Shown: piece by piece, positions 1 to 9,494 of the stretch
How positions within the stretch are numbered: position 1 is the stretch's first letter
Layout of the letters: every line of letters starts with the position of its first letter
NCBI RefSeq assembly: GCF_024305175.1
Contig: NZ_JAMWYY010000007.1
Span: 20,549-84,548 of the forward strand
Reading direction: 5' to 3'
Length of the DNA stretch: 64,000 nucleotides
DNA from: Flavobacterium sp.
Lineage (GTDB): Bacteria > Bacteroidota > Bacteroidia > Flavobacteriales > Flavobacteriaceae
Notes under the pieces: model-generated
Told to the model about the DNA's origin: nothing
Seen by the model: only the letters and a program-made list of their open reading frames with translations
Database searches by the model: none
Program-made: the position numbers and the translations under genes

Positions 1-1
1 T

Positions 2-163
2 ACACTTACCACAATAGGTTTTGGCGACCTTTCCCCGAAAACAGATGCAGGCAAGCTCTTTACCATTGCTTATATAATTATGGGTATAGGCGTGATACTC
101 CATTTTATAAACACACTGCAAAACCATTATAAAGAATCGCAACAGGACAAGCGCAAAAAATAA
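2..163 (+). CDS. Potassium channel family protein, C-terminal fragment
   Basis: This is the 3' end of a gene that begins before the window; 53 codons and the TAA stop are present. The fragment opens with TLTTIGFGDLSP, the pore loop and selectivity filter of two-helix potassium channels (T-x-G-F-G-D). It is followed by one hydrophobic helix (about residues 22-40) and a short, lysine-rich cytoplasmic tail. Family knowledge says such proteins form tetrameric K+ pores in the inner membrane. No RCK or other ligand-binding domain follows the last helix, so any regulatory domain would have to lie upstream. The gene converges on ccsBA and shares its terminator. Confidence 0.8.
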   Translation, partial: TLTTIGFGDLSPKTDAGKLFTIAYIIMGIGVILHFINTLQNHYKESQQDKRKK

Positions 164-186
164 AGGCTGCCAAATCTGACAGCCTT
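163..186. terminator. Bidirectional terminator between channel gene and ccsBA
   Basis: AAGGCTG at 163-169 pairs with CAGCCTT at 180-186 around a 10-base loop, and T-rich sequence follows. The hairpin sits between two convergent stop codons and overlaps the end of the channel gene, so it probably serves both transcripts. Confidence 0.7.
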
Positions 187-194
187 AGCTTTAT

Positions 195-3100
195 TTATTT
201 CCTGAGATATTTCCTGTACTTGAAGAAAGAGAATATCCCCAGTATAATTACGCCCAACGCCATCCAGAAAAAGTACATTGGCGTGCGTACCTCACCACTT
301 GCATAACTGTGCAACCCTGTAAGATAGAAGTTTACACCAAAGTAGGTCATTAATATCGAGGCAAACGCCAGTACACTAAAGAAATTAAATATCCACGAGC
401 CGCGCAGTGCAGGTACAAAACGCATGTGTATAACAAATGCATATACCATAATACTTACCAGCGCCCAGGTTTCTTTAGGGTCCCAGCCCCAGTAGCGGCC
501 CCAGCTTTCGTTAGCCCACTGCCCACCGAGGAAGTTACCAATGGTAAGCATAACAAGCCCAACGGTAAGCGCCATTTCATTGATATAGGTAATCTCTTTT
601 ATGTTTAAATCTACTTTAGCCTTGTTCTTGTCGTTAACAGAAAGCATGAGCAACATTGATACAAGACCGAGTATCATACCGAGTGTAAATGGCCCGTAGC
701 TTGCCACTATTACCGCCACGTGTATCATTAGCCAGTAAGAGTTAAGTACCGGCACAAGGTTACCAATTTCAGGGTCTGTCCAGTTCCAGTGGGCAACCAT
801 AAGCACGATAGAGGTTACAAAGGCAGCCGCAGCAACCGTTAGCTTAGACCTGTTGCCGAAGGCCAAACCGAAGAACATGGTAGCCCAGCCTACGTAAATA
901 ACCGACTCATAAGCGTTACTCCACGGGGCGTGGCCTGATATGTACCAACGTACAATTAAGCCTGCGGTATGTAAGGCGAAAAGTAACCCTACAATTATGT
1001 GGAACGACTTTATGCCTATTTTCACCCATTTACTGTTATTAAAAATATTTACAATAACAAAGAATAACATCAGCAGCCCGGCGTACATATACCAAGAGAA
1101 GAGCTTTTTAAAGATATCATATTTGTTATACAATATCTCTGCCTCTACTTTGTCGTCTTCGGGCATTACCTCAGCGCCATATTTATGCTGGTATTTTTTG
1201 AGCCCTTCCAAAAGGCTTTCCGATAATTTGTAATCATTTGTTGCAGTGGCATTGGCAAGTGAGGTTAAATAATACGGCAGCACATTTTTAACCGTATCAA
1301 GTGCGGTGCCTGTAGGCTCACTGATTTCAAGGTAAGAAACCCATTTATTATTTTTATCTCCGGGTACAGGGAAAACTTTTAATATCTGGCCGCTAAGCGC
1401 TGAATATAAAAGGTTGATGCGCTTATCAATTTCCATAAAATCTTTCTGGAACTTGTTAGGAACAGGTTCTCTATACGCTTCATCCAGTAAAGAAGAAAGT
1501 TTATAATTACCCTTAGCATCAAAAAAGTCGGCAAGAGCGGCATATTTGGCATCTTTTTTTATACCTGCAACACTTCGCAGGCTGTCATTACCGCGACTAA
1601 GGTAGATAACAGGCATGTTGTACCAAGCCTGATCAAGCATAGCCATAGAGAGCAGCACCTGGTCGGCGTTCATGCCCTTGTAAGTATCGCTTTTACTGAC
1701 CTTTCTTAACAACTCTGATGAAAAGGTGTTTACCGGCTTCATCCTTCCGCCTGCATCCTGAATTATAACACGCCCAAATTTGGCTGCATGCTCTTCGCTT
1801 ACCTTATATTTCTGGATAAGTGAGTCAAGCTGTTGCTGTGAGAACTCCTCATGTATATGATCCTGTGCAGAAACACCCAGAGTGAAAAACACTAATAATG
1901 CAGACATGTAGGCTGCTTTCTTTTCTTTTACTTTTTCAAGTTTACGCTTCAGGTCACCAAAACGCGTGTTCTTGTCAAACAATATTGCCATAAGCCCGAT
2001 GTAAAGTAAAAAATAACCTATATAAGATATCCATGTACCCCAAAAATCGTGATTAACCGAAAGGATAGTTCCTTTTTCGTCCTGGTCGTATGATGCTTGG
2101 AAAAAACGGTAACCCCTGTAGTCGAGCACATGGTTCATATAGATGCGCGCATCAAAATTATTATTTTGTTCAGTATCCAGTACGGTTACTTTACTTTCAA
2201 ACGATTCATAGCTCGATTCGGTTCCCGGATATTTAGTGGCGATAAAGTCGTTCAGCTTTACGGCAAACGGAAGCTCGTGCACCTTACTACCAAAAAGCAG
2301 CGTAAACTCAAGGTCGCCTATTTTAAATGCCTGTGGTATGCCCATTTTTTTGCTGCCACCTAAAAGTGTCACTTCTTTTTCCTGCCCCTGTGTGCGTACT
2401 ACTACGGTTAGCGCTGCGTTTTCTTTCGATTTAAAATCGTTATCCGATTCATAAGTTATAGCACCTTTAACGGCAGGCTCAGGGAATACAAACTGTGAAC
2501 CACCTAAATTATAAAGCGAACGCAGCATTAAAGGCTGCACAGAGTCTTTTGCAACCGTACCCTGAAACTGGTCGGCCATGCGCATAAAGCTGCCTTCAAA
2601 AGGGGTGCTTATAGTATAGTTCTCGCCATCGGTAGTAATATTGATAGCTCCCGGAGTAGGTTTATTAACAGCATAAAGCAGGTTGTGTATGTTCTGCACC
2701 TCGCCTTCCTTCAGGTAGTGCTCATGCCTTCCGCCGTCTCCGGCTTCCACCATTTTAATATAAAATACACCATTGGGATCTTCCTTTATAACTTCCTTGG
2801 CGCCCGTCATGTACTCTTTATACTCTATTTCGAAAGGAATGTTGTTAAACTGGTCTGAAACAGAAAAATCATTGCTGGCAAGTAAAGGTATCTCTTTAGA
2901 GGTCATTATAAGCGGCTCTTCATAAGTACGGCGGCGCATTTCGCCCTCATACTCCCCATCTACAAAAACGGTAAGGTAAGCCTTGTCGCTGTAAAACTGG
3001 CTTTCGGCAGCACCTTCCCTAATGGGCATCATACCCTCAAAGCTTATATAGCGTGTTACGGCTGCCCCGAATATGATAAGTATAAAAGAAAGGTGCAGCA

Positions 3101-3338
3101 GCAGCGTAGCCCATTTCTCGCGTTTATGAAGCTGGTAGCGTTTTATATTGCCAAAAAAATTGAGCATAAAAAGCAGCATTATCAGCTCGAACCATTTGGC
3201 ATTATATATAAATTTACGGGCGGTATCGGTATTATAGGCATCTTCTATAAATGTGCCGATGCCCATTGCAGCAGCAAAAATTATAAAAAGGAAAGCCATT
3301 AACCGTGTGGAGGAAAAAAATGAAATTATCTTAGGCAT
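195..3338 (-). CDS. ccsA: Fused ResB-CcsA cytochrome c biogenesis protein
   Basis: System II cytochrome c maturation protein (1047 aa from the chosen start) that carries heme across the membrane and attaches it to apocytochromes. The N-terminal half is ResB-like: three helices in the first ~110 residues, a large periplasmic domain, then a helix near residue 445. A second hydrophobic stretch ending in VSAQ near residue 490 looks like an old signal peptide at the fusion joint. The C-terminal half is CcsA, with the HAPWSNAYES histidine motif, the tryptophan-rich heme-handling motif WGRYWGWDPKETW (about residue 950) and a final GLHSYASG histidine. Start 3338 (MPKII) is preferred because the longer ORF, from 3371, would begin on top of a -7 promoter element. 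The ResB-CcsA fusion is known in Bacteroidota and Epsilonproteobacteria. Confidence 0.93.
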   Translation of the reverse strand: MPKIISFFSSTRLMAFLFIIFAAAMGIGTFIEDAYNTDTARKFIYNAKWFELIMLLFMLNFFGNIKRYQLHKREKWATLLLHLSFILIIFGAAVTRYISFEGMMPIREGAAESQFYSDKAYLTVFVDGEYEGEMRRRTYEEPLIMTSKEIPLLASNDFSVSDQFNNIPFEIEYKEYMTGAKEVIKEDPNGVFYIKMVEAGDGGRHEHYLKEGEVQNIHNLLYAVNKPTPGAINITTDGENYTISTPFEGSFMRMADQFQGTVAKDSVQPLMLRSLYNLGGSQFVFPEPAVKGAITYESDNDFKSKENAALTVVVRTQGQEKEVTLLGGSKKMGIPQAFKIGDLEFTLLFGSKVHELPFAVKLNDFIATKYPGTESSYESFESKVTVLDTEQNNNFDARIYMNHVLDYRGYRFFQASYDQDEKGTILSVNHDFWGTWISYIGYFLLYIGLMAILFDKNTRFGDLKRKLEKVKEKKAAYMSALLVFFTLGVSAQDHIHEEFSQQQLDSLIQKYKVSEEHAAKFGRVIIQDAGGRMKPVNTFSSELLRKVSKSDTYKGMNADQVLLSMAMLDQAWYNMPVIYLSRGNDSLRSVAGIKKDAKYAALADFFDAKGNYKLSSLLDEAYREPVPNKFQKDFMEIDKRINLLYSALSGQILKVFPVPGDKNNKWVSYLEISEPTGTALDTVKNVLPYYLTSLANATATNDYKLSESLLEGLKKYQHKYGAEVMPEDDKVEAEILYNKYDIFKKLFSWYMYAGLLMLFFVIVNIFNNSKWVKIGIKSFHIIVGLLFALHTAGLIVRWYISGHAPWSNAYESVIYVGWATMFFGLAFGNRSKLTVAAAAFVTSIVLMVAHWNWTDPEIGNLVPVLNSYWLMIHVAVIVASYGPFTLGMILGLVSMLLMLSVNDKNKAKVDLNIKEITYINEMALTVGLVMLTIGNFLGGQWANESWGRYWGWDPKETWALVSIMVYAFVIHMRFVPALRGSWIFNFFSVLAFASILMTYFGVNFYLTGLHSYASGEVRTPMYFFWMALGVIILGIFSFFKYRKYLRK

Positions 3339-3368
3339 GAGTAAAAAATCGATGATTATAAATTCCTG

Positions 3369-3376
3369 CAAAATTA
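3369..3376 (-). promoter_or_regulatory. Candidate -7 element for ccsBA
   Basis: Read on the minus strand, 3376-3369 is TAATTTTG, a match to the Bacteroidota -7 consensus TAnnTTTG, about 30 bases before the chosen ATG at 3338. No good TTTG is seen at the -33 distance, so the call is tentative. Confidence 0.4.
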
Positions 3377-3490
3377 CTCAAAACTTCACTTTTTAAGGCT
3401 ATTTTAAGAATTAAAAATTGATAAAAATGCACTGCCAGCACGTAATGTTTAACAAAGCCTAAAAAAGTGATGCATTTAAGCACAGTATTT

Positions 3491-3520
3491 TTTGTTCTGT
3501 TTAATTGTAGTGTATATTTG
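3491..3520 (+). promoter_or_regulatory. Bacteroidota-type promoter of the 3541-6079 operon
   Basis: TTTG at 3491-3494 and TATATTTG at 3513-3520 are separated by 18 bases, fitting the -33/-7 promoter of the primary sigma factor in Bacteroidota. Transcription would start near 3527, giving a leader of about 14 bases before the ATG at 3541. Confidence 0.75.
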
Positions 3521-3540
3521 GGTTACAATTTGCTATGTAA

Positions 3541-4143
3541 ATGAGGTTTTCACTTAAACTGTTTGTCTTGTTTTTATATGTGCCCTTTGCGCAGGCGCAA
3601 ACGGTAGCCGAGACTAAAGACGGGCGGCAGGTTATATTAAATAATAACGGCACCTGGATTTATGCCGACAGCCTGTGCAATTATTTTACCCACAGTAAAA
3701 CCTATGCCGACGGCAAAAGCGTTACCTATGCCAATAATTCAATAAAGATTAATGGTGAACAGGATAAATCCGGGCTTGAGGTTACGTTGCTTAAAACATC
3801 ACAATCGGTTGTAATTAACATTGCTATTGTATCTCCTGAAATATGGTGTACTGATGAGAACACCAAGGCCATAATCGTTTTTACCGATGGTAAGAAAATT
3901 GAACTCATAAACATGGGCGGAAAAAACTGCAAAGGGCTTTTTTCTTGTTTTTTAAGCCCTGTTATGGGTAACAAAAAAGAACTTGAAAGACTAATTGAGA
4001 AAAGCATTAAAACCATTGCTATATCATATGCGATTAACAACAGTGAAACCACTGAAACCAATACTGTAGAAACCCTTTTAACCAAAGGCGAGGCTTTCCG
4101 TATTAAAACCATTATGGAGTGCCTCTCTCAACAAAAACCATAA
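3541..4143 (+). CDS. Secreted protein of unknown function
   Basis: A 200-residue protein with a clear Sec signal peptide ([20 protein letters not shown]). The mature N-terminus carries [17 protein letters not shown], a short strand-turn motif seen at the start of several uncharacterised secreted proteins (it resembles DUF3157 proteins, from memory). The rest is mostly beta with several cysteines ([13 protein letters not shown]) that could form disulfides outside the cytoplasm. It is followed after one base by the M1 peptidase gene, so the two are probably translated from one transcript started at the strong promoter just upstream. No catalytic motif is visible and I cannot assign a function. 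Confidence 0.75.
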   Translation: MRFSLKLFVLFLYVPFAQAQTVAETKDGRQVILNNNGTWIYADSLCNYFTHSKTYADGKSVTYANNSIKINGEQDKSGLEVTLLKTSQSVVINIAIVSPEIWCTDENTKAIIVFTDGKKIELINMGGKNCKGLFSCFLSPVMGNKKELERLIEKSIKTIAISYAINNSETTETNTVETLLTKGEAFRIKTIMECLSQQKP

Positions 4144-4144
4144 T

Positions 4145-6079
4145 ATGAAACTGAAAACTATTAAATTATTATTTGCTTTTGCCCTTATAGGGCACACGGC
4201 TTTTGCGCAGGAAGCAGAGCCCAACAACCAGTCTAAATTTGATGATGTAATGTACCGCCGCGGCAATGTATACCGTTCGGCATCGGGTGTTCCCGGCCCG
4301 CAGTACTGGCAAAACAGCGCCGACTATGTTATTGAAGCCGAACTGGATGACAAAAACAGCATACTGAAGGGCAGGCTAACCATGACCTACCATAACAACA
4401 GCCCTGAAGACCTTAATTTTATATGGATGTATGTAGAGCAGAACCGCTTTAAAAGCGATTCGCGGGGTACACTTACAACCGCTATGCAATACAGCCGCTA
4501 TGCAGGCGATACCGATGGCGGTATGGCTATTACAGGATTAAGCGCTAAAACCACAGGAAGCCCATCTACTAAATATCTTATTTCAGATACGCGCATGCAG
4601 GTATTTTTTAATGAGCCGCTAAAGGCAAAAGGCGGTAAGGCAACCATATCTATGAATTTTGAATTTAAGATACCCGAAGAAGGTATGGACAGGATGGGCC
4701 AGCTTGAAACTAAAGACGGTATTATCTACTCTATGGCACAATGGTATCCGCGTGTTGCCGTTTTTGATGATGTTACAGGCTGGAATACTGAACCTTATCT
4801 TGGCGCAGGTGAATTTTATCTTGAATATGGAAATTTTGACTATAAGATAACCGTGCCTTACGATCATATAGTGGTTGGTTCAGGCGAGTTGGTAAATGCA
4901 AAAGAAGTATTATCTAAAGAACTACTAAACCGTTGGGAAAAGGCAGCGGGCAGCGACAAAGCTACTTACTTAATTTCCCCTGAAGAAGTAGGCAACACCA
5001 AACTGACAAGGCCGCTGCAAAATGGCAAGGTAACCTGGCATTTTAAAATGAACAACAGCCGTGATATTGCCTTTGCAACCTCTAAGGCTTTTATTTGGGA
5101 TGCAGCAAAAATTAACCTGCCAAGCGGTAAAAAAGCAGTTGCCCAGTCGGTTTACCCGGCATCTGTGGCGAGCAAGTCGGCATGGGGGCGCTCTACAGAA
5201 TATACGAAAGCCTCTATAGAACATTACTCACAAAAATGGTTTGAGTATCCTTACCCCAGTGCGGTAAACGTAGCCTCTAACGTAGGGGGTATGGAATACC
5301 CGGGCGTGTCTTTTTGCAGCGTGAGGAGTTTTGGCGCCGACCTTTGGGATGTTACCGATCATGAATTCGGGCACAACTGGTTCCCGATGATAGTAGGCTC
5401 TAACGAACGTCGTTATGCCTGGATGGATGAAGGATTTAACACGTTTATCAATTATTACAGCACGGTAAACTTTAATAATGGCGAATATACATCTGACGTG
5501 GCTAAAAGTCTTAACCGTGTGCAGTGGTTTAAATGGAAAAACCGCGAAGGTATTGATACGTACCCTGATGTTGCAAAAAGCATGAACCTTGCCTTTACAG
5601 CTTATTATAAGCCGGCAACAGGCATGATACTGCTAAGGGAATATATACTGGGGCACGAACGTTTTGACAATGCTTTTAAAGCCTACATTAAAGCGTGGGC
5701 ATACAAGCACCCTCAGCCCACAGATTTCTTTAACTGTATGGAAAACGTGGCAGGAGAAAACCTTAACTGGTTCTGGAGAGGCTGGTTTAAAGGTACCGGC
5801 AACATTAACCTGGGCATTACCAACGTTGCCGACAACGCAGGCTATACCACGATTACTTTTGCAGATAAGGGAGATGTACCGATGCCGGTGCGCTTTAAAG
5901 TTGTTTTTGAAGACAATACATCAGAAACAATTATGCTGCCGGTAGAGATATGGCACAGGCAGAATGAGTGGGATTATATTATAAGCTCGCCTAAAAAAGT
6001 AAAATCTATAGATATAGACCCTGAAAGATTTTTGCCGGATATTGACATGAAAGACAATTCCTGGATAAGGGAAAACTAA
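4145..6079 (+). CDS. Secreted M1 family metallopeptidase
   Basis: Zinc aminopeptidase-type protein of 644 residues with a signal peptide ([16 protein letters not shown]). The zinc site is HEFGH at residues 406-410 with the third ligand Glu429 in DEGF, giving the HExxH-18x-E spacing of gluzincins. GGMEYPG about 30 residues before it takes the place of the exopeptidase GxMEN motif. An N-terminal beta domain precedes the catalytic domain, and a helical segment with a small beta domain follows. It likely trims peptides in the periplasm or outside the cell. The GGMEYP variant is common in Bacteroidota M1 proteins. The ATG lies one base after the stop of the preceding secreted protein, so the genes are coupled; a strong hairpin terminator follows at 6091. 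Confidence 0.9.
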   Translation: MKLKTIKLLFAFALIGHTAFAQEAEPNNQSKFDDVMYRRGNVYRSASGVPGPQYWQNSADYVIEAELDDKNSILKGRLTMTYHNNSPEDLNFIWMYVEQNRFKSDSRGTLTTAMQYSRYAGDTDGGMAITGLSAKTTGSPSTKYLISDTRMQVFFNEPLKAKGGKATISMNFEFKIPEEGMDRMGQLETKDGIIYSMAQWYPRVAVFDDVTGWNTEPYLGAGEFYLEYGNFDYKITVPYDHIVVGSGELVNAKEVLSKELLNRWEKAAGSDKATYLISPEEVGNTKLTRPLQNGKVTWHFKMNNSRDIAFATSKAFIWDAAKINLPSGKKAVAQSVYPASVASKSAWGRSTEYTKASIEHYSQKWFEYPYPSAVNVASNVGGMEYPGVSFCSVRSFGADLWDVTDHEFGHNWFPMIVGSNERRYAWMDEGFNTFINYYSTVNFNNGEYTSDVAKSLNRVQWFKWKNREGIDTYPDVAKSMNLAFTAYYKPATGMILLREYILGHERFDNAFKAYIKAWAYKHPQPTDFFNCMENVAGENLNWFWRGWFKGTGNINLGITNVADNAGYTTITFADKGDVPMPVRFKVVFEDNTSETIMLPVEIWHRQNEWDYIISSPKKVKSIDIDPERFLPDIDMKDNSWIREN

Positions 6080-6090
6080 AATAACAATTG

Positions 6091-6120
6091 AAACCCGGCA
6101 CTGTTTTTTAAGCCGGGTTT
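6091..6120 (+). terminator. Rho-independent terminator after M1 peptidase
   Basis: AAACCCGGC at 6091-6099 pairs with GCCGGGTTT at 6112-6120, followed by a run of T. It separates the peptidase operon from the DUF2520 operon. Confidence 0.85.
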
Positions 6121-6139
6121 ATTTTTTAATTTAGCAACC

Positions 6140-6904
6140 ATGATAAAAGTAGCGGTTATAGGCTCGGGCAATGTGGCGCAACACCTCATAAAAGTGTTAG
6201 ATGCCGCGCCCGGCGTTACGCTGATGCAGGCATTTGCAAGGCAAAAAGAAAGCCTTTTACATTTACTACCTGAAAGTAAAATAACCGACAGTTATACTGA
6301 TTTACAGGAAGCTGATGTATATATTATATCGGTTTCAGACGATGCCATTGCAAAGGTGGACTCTCTCCTGCCGTTTACAGGCAGGCTTGTAGTGCATACA
6401 TCGGGCAGTGTGGCTATGCAGGAGCTTAACCCTGCCAACAGGCGCGGCGTGTTTTACCCGCTACAGACATTTTCTAAAAACAAGGAAGTTAATTTTAAAG
6501 AAGTGCCACTTTGCCTTGAAAGCGAAAATCCAAATGATTTTGAGCTGCTGCAAAAGCTGGCAGCATCTGTTTCAGATAATGTATATGCCATAAATTCAGG
6601 GCAGCGGCAATCGCTTCATGTGGCAGCAGTGTTTGTCAGTAATTTTGTAAACCATATGTACACCATTGGCAGTACTATATGCAATGAGCATAATGTGCCT
6701 TTTGATATACTGAAGCCCCTAATTAAAGAAACCGCCGAAAAGGTGCAGCAACTGCCGCCTGTACAGGCACAAACAGGCCCTGCAAAAAGAGGCGACAGCA
6801 CCACTATGCAAAAGCATATAAAATTTTTACAGGACAATAACCTTATAAATATTTATAAACTGTTATCTCAATCGATACAACATTATAATGAGCAAAAGCT
6901 ATAA
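6140..6904 (+). CDS. Rossmann-fold and DUF2520 domain protein
   Basis: A 254-residue NAD(P)-dependent oxidoreductase-like protein. The N-terminus MIKVAVIGSGNVAQHL is a dinucleotide-binding Rossmann motif (GxGxxA), followed by VVHTSGS and GVFYPLQTFS segments typical of this family. The C-terminal half (about residues 130-254) is the all-helical DUF2520 domain, similar in layout to 6-phosphogluconate dehydrogenase-type dimerisation domains. Substrate is unknown. It opens a long co-directional gene run; its 3' end overlaps the KdsC-type gene by 17 bases, implying coupled translation. Confidence 0.88.
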   Translation: MIKVAVIGSGNVAQHLIKVLDAAPGVTLMQAFARQKESLLHLLPESKITDSYTDLQEADVYIISVSDDAIAKVDSLLPFTGRLVVHTSGSVAMQELNPANRRGVFYPLQTFSKNKEVNFKEVPLCLESENPNDFELLQKLAASVSDNVYAINSGQRQSLHVAAVFVSNFVNHMYTIGSTICNEHNVPFDILKPLIKETAEKVQQLPPVQAQTGPAKRGDSTTMQKHIKFLQDNNLINIYKLLSQSIQHYNEQKL

Positions 6905-7415
6905 AGAACTGATGAATAACATTACCACATTTATTTTTGATGTGGATGGCGTTCTTACCGATGGCAGCATACACGTTACCCCAACCGGGGAAATGCTGCG
7001 CAATATGAACATACGCGATGGTTATGCCATGAAGGCAGCCGTAGAAAACGGATATACCGTATGCATAATATCAGGCGGAAAAAACGAGGGGGTGCGCATA
7101 AGGTTACGCAACCTGGGTATTACCGATATATACCTGGGTGTTCCTAACAAGGTAGAAACCTTTAACGAATTTACCGACATTTATAATATTAAACCCGAAC
7201 AGGTGTTATATATGGGTGACGATATACCCGATTACTGGGTAATGCAAATGGTTGGATTACCTACCTGCCCGCAGGATGCCGCCCCCGAAATAAAAGAAAT
7301 AAGTAAATATGTGTCGCATAGAACCGGGGGTACCGGCTGTGTGCGCGATGTAATAGAACAGGTAATGAAAGTGCAGGGCAAATGGATGGAACATTTTAAT
7401 GCCCGATACGACTAA
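6888..7415 (+). CDS. KdsC-type HAD phosphatase
   Basis: A 175-residue C0-type HAD hydrolase (no cap domain), most similar to 3-deoxy-D-manno-octulosonate 8-phosphate phosphatase, which makes free KDO for lipopolysaccharide. Motif I is DVDGVLTDG with nucleophile Asp18 and acid/base Asp20; motif II is IISGG; motif III includes the lysine of NKVETF; motif IV is MGDDIPD. Length fits the tetrameric KdsC family. The first start (MSKSYKELMNN) overlaps the upstream gene; a later Met9 start is also possible. Bacteroidota carry KdsC-like paralogues, one fused in other species to sialic acid enzymes, so the sugar substrate is not certain. Confidence 0.85.
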   Translation: MSKSYKELMNNITTFIFDVDGVLTDGSIHVTPTGEMLRNMNIRDGYAMKAAVENGYTVCIISGGKNEGVRIRLRNLGITDIYLGVPNKVETFNEFTDIYNIKPEQVLYMGDDIPDYWVMQMVGLPTCPQDAAPEIKEISKYVSHRTGGTGCVRDVIEQVMKVQGKWMEHFNARYD

Positions 7416-7448
7416 ACAAGCTAATTTAACAACCTTACTTACGCTCTG

Positions 7449-8339
7449 ATGAAATTTTTAAAACAAATCGGTATCAATTACCTGCTTCTTATCGCTTTTG
7501 CACAGCTAACGTTACGCTATGGCCTGCTTGAAGAAAATGCTCCTATACTGGCGCTTAACGACTGGCAGTTTGCGCTTCTGGTTTTGGCAACAGTACTGGT
7601 TGCCGCAGGTGGCTTTTTTGCAAACAACGCACTTAGCGAGGAACCACGAATGAATGAAGGGAAGTTATATAATATTTATGGCGGATTAACACTTGCAGGG
7701 TTTGGTATTGCTTATTATCTCGGTAACGTAGTTGATAAGCCTTTGTTGATAGCTGTATTTATTATAGGGGCAGCCTTGATGTACTTATACGCATCGAGCC
7801 TTAAACAGGTTATTGTAGTAAGCAATATTATGGTAGCGGTAACCGCAGTGATACCGGTGTTTATTGTTGCCCTGTATAATATGTACCCCATACTGGTACC
7901 TGAAACAAAAGATACATTTGCAACCATGCTTAGCCTTATGTTAGATTATGGCTTATTTTTGTTTATACTCGTTTTTATTATAACGCTGCTGTATAACTTA
8001 AGAGATACCAATAAAGATTACAACGCAGGCAACAGCACGCTGCCCATAGCATTAGGTAAAGAAAGGGCTACACGCATTGCATTCTTTGTGGTGTTAGTAC
8101 CACTGGCCATGCTGTTTATTTATACTGATAAGTACCTGCTTAACCTAACCATAACACTTATTTATGTGCTGCTGTTAATAGCAGGGCCTCTTATTTATTG
8201 CATGATAAAACTGTGGGGGGCTAAATCAGGTAAAGAGTATCATCATCTGATACAAGTAATGAAGATTATAATTTTCTTTACCATAATTTCTATAATAGTA
8301 ATTACCTATAATATAGGTATGGTAGTAAAGGATGTATAA
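7449..8339 (+). CDS. UbiA-superfamily membrane protein with degenerate catalytic motifs
   Basis: A 296-residue, eight- or nine-helix protein with the layout of UbiA prenyltransferases, which attach isoprenoid chains to acceptors in the membrane. It resembles the flavobacterial geranylgeranylglycerol-phosphate geranylgeranyltransferase-like group (LNDWQFALLVLATVLVAAGG). Normal members bind Mg-diphosphate through two motifs, NDxxDxxxD and DxxDxxxD. Here the first region reads GGFFANNALSEEPRMNEGK (residues 54-72), shortened and without the aspartates. The second reads LRDTNKDYNAGNSTLP (residues 184-199), also shortened, keeping only Asp186 and Asp190. The reading frame is intact. It may be a non-catalytic or altered-substrate paralogue. 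It lies between the KdsC-type gene and maf in one run. Confidence 0.75.
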   Translation: MKFLKQIGINYLLLIAFAQLTLRYGLLEENAPILALNDWQFALLVLATVLVAAGGFFANNALSEEPRMNEGKLYNIYGGLTLAGFGIAYYLGNVVDKPLLIAVFIIGAALMYLYASSLKQVIVVSNIMVAVTAVIPVFIVALYNMYPILVPETKDTFATMLSLMLDYGLFLFILVFIITLLYNLRDTNKDYNAGNSTLPIALGKERATRIAFFVVLVPLAMLFIYTDKYLLNLTITLIYVLLLIAGPLIYCMIKLWGAKSGKEYHHLIQVMKIIIFFTIISIIVITYNIGMVVKDV

Positions 8340-8340
8340 T

Positions 8341-8931
8341 ATGCTACAGGAAAAATTATCGCCATATAAAGTAGTGCTTGCCTCGGGTTCACCCCGCAGG
8401 CAGCAATTTTTGCGTGAACTGAATATTGAATTTGAAATACGACTTAAAGAGGTTGAAGAGGTTTATCCTGATCATCTTAAAGGCGAAGAAATAACAGATT
8501 ATCTTGCCGGGTTAAAAGCGGCAGCGCTTCAGGAAACGCTCTCTGAAAACGAGATACTGATTACAAGCGATACCATTGTATGGCATAATGATAAAGCGTT
8601 AGGAAAGCCTAAAGATTATGATGATGCTTTTGCCATGCTGCAATCGCTTTCGGGCAACACGCATAAGGTTATAACATCTGTAAGCATAAAAACGCTTACC
8701 AAATCGGTTACTTTTAATGAAACTACCAAGGTTACTTTTAACAGTCTTATTGACGAGGAAATAAAATACTATTTAGATAACTATAAGCCATTTGACAAGG
8801 CAGGCGCCTATGGCATACAGGAATGGATAGGGCTTATTGCCATTGCAGGCATTCAAGGCTCTTATACCAATGTGGTGGGCATGCCTGTAGATAAGGTTTA
8901 CCAACACCTGCTTACCTTTACGGAAAGATAA
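8341..8931 (+). CDS. maf: Maf-family nucleotide pyrophosphatase
   Basis: A 196-residue Maf/HAM1-fold nucleoside triphosphate pyrophosphatase. The diagnostic N-terminal ASGSPRR motif is at about residues 14-20, followed by SDTIVWHN (catalytic Asp region), GKPKDYDDAFAML and GAYGIQ near the C-terminus. Family members hydrolyse non-canonical or methylated NTPs and slow cell division when overproduced. Start 8341 (MLQEKLSPYK), one base after the preceding stop, is preferred over 8332, which would overlap the UbiA-like gene. It is followed two bases later by the MscS gene. Confidence 0.93.
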   Translation: MLQEKLSPYKVVLASGSPRRQQFLRELNIEFEIRLKEVEEVYPDHLKGEEITDYLAGLKAAALQETLSENEILITSDTIVWHNDKALGKPKDYDDAFAMLQSLSGNTHKVITSVSIKTLTKSVTFNETTKVTFNSLIDEEIKYYLDNYKPFDKAGAYGIQEWIGLIAIAGIQGSYTNVVGMPVDKVYQHLLTFTER

Positions 8932-8933
8932 TT

Positions 8934-9473
8934 ATGCAAAGTGATTTATTTTACTATACCTATTTTGACAGGTTTATAATTACCCTGGTAACGCTTGCTG
9001 TATTTTTACTGCTGCGTTTCATCATCAATAAGATAACAAAAAAATATGCCGAGAAAGCACATTTAAGTGAGCACCGTGCGCACCTGGTAAGCAAATACAT
9101 TGATATTTTTATGTTTATCCTGCTTACGGTTATTATGTTTGCCATTTGGGGCGTAAATACAAAAGACCTGTTTGTGGTTATGTCATCTGTATTTGCAGTT
9201 ATTGGTGTTGCGCTTTTTGCGCAGTGGTCTATACTGAGCAATATTACTTCGGGGATAATACTGTTTTTTTCATTCCCGTTCCGCATAGGCGATTTTATCA
9301 AGATACATGACAAAGATTTCCCTATAGAAGCCCAGATTGAAGATATAAAAGCATTCCATACGCTACTGCGCACAAAAGAGGGCGAACTTATTACCTACCC
9401 TAACAACCTTTTGCTGCAAAAAGGTATTACGGTTGTGGCGGAAGAAAACGAACAAAAAGAATTTTACGATTAA
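8934..9473 (+). CDS. Small MscS-type mechanosensitive channel
   Basis: A 179-residue inner-membrane protein with three predicted helices (about residues 10-30, 55-75 and 85-108) followed by the MscS beta domain. The pore helix region AVIGVALFAQWSILSNITSGIIL and the following FPFRIGDFIKI are the family signature. Residues 120-165 hold the Sm-like beta domain with LLRTKEGELITYPNNLLLQKGI. It lacks the larger C-terminal alpha-beta cage of E. coli MscS (286 aa), so it is a minimal form. Family role: release of solutes on osmotic downshock. It sits in tight linkage between maf and the PIG-L gene. Confidence 0.88.
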   Translation: MQSDLFYYTYFDRFIITLVTLAVFLLLRFIINKITKKYAEKAHLSEHRAHLVSKYIDIFMFILLTVIMFAIWGVNTKDLFVVMSSVFAVIGVALFAQWSILSNITSGIILFFSFPFRIGDFIKIHDKDFPIEAQIEDIKAFHTLLRTKEGELITYPNNLLLQKGITVVAEENEQKEFYD

Positions 9474-9494
9474 AGCCCGAAAAGCTGAATTATC

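Noticed and set aside
8332..8340. Upstream maf start at 8332
   Set aside because: It would overlap the UbiA-like gene and adds three residues not seen in Maf proteins; 8341 fits the family better.
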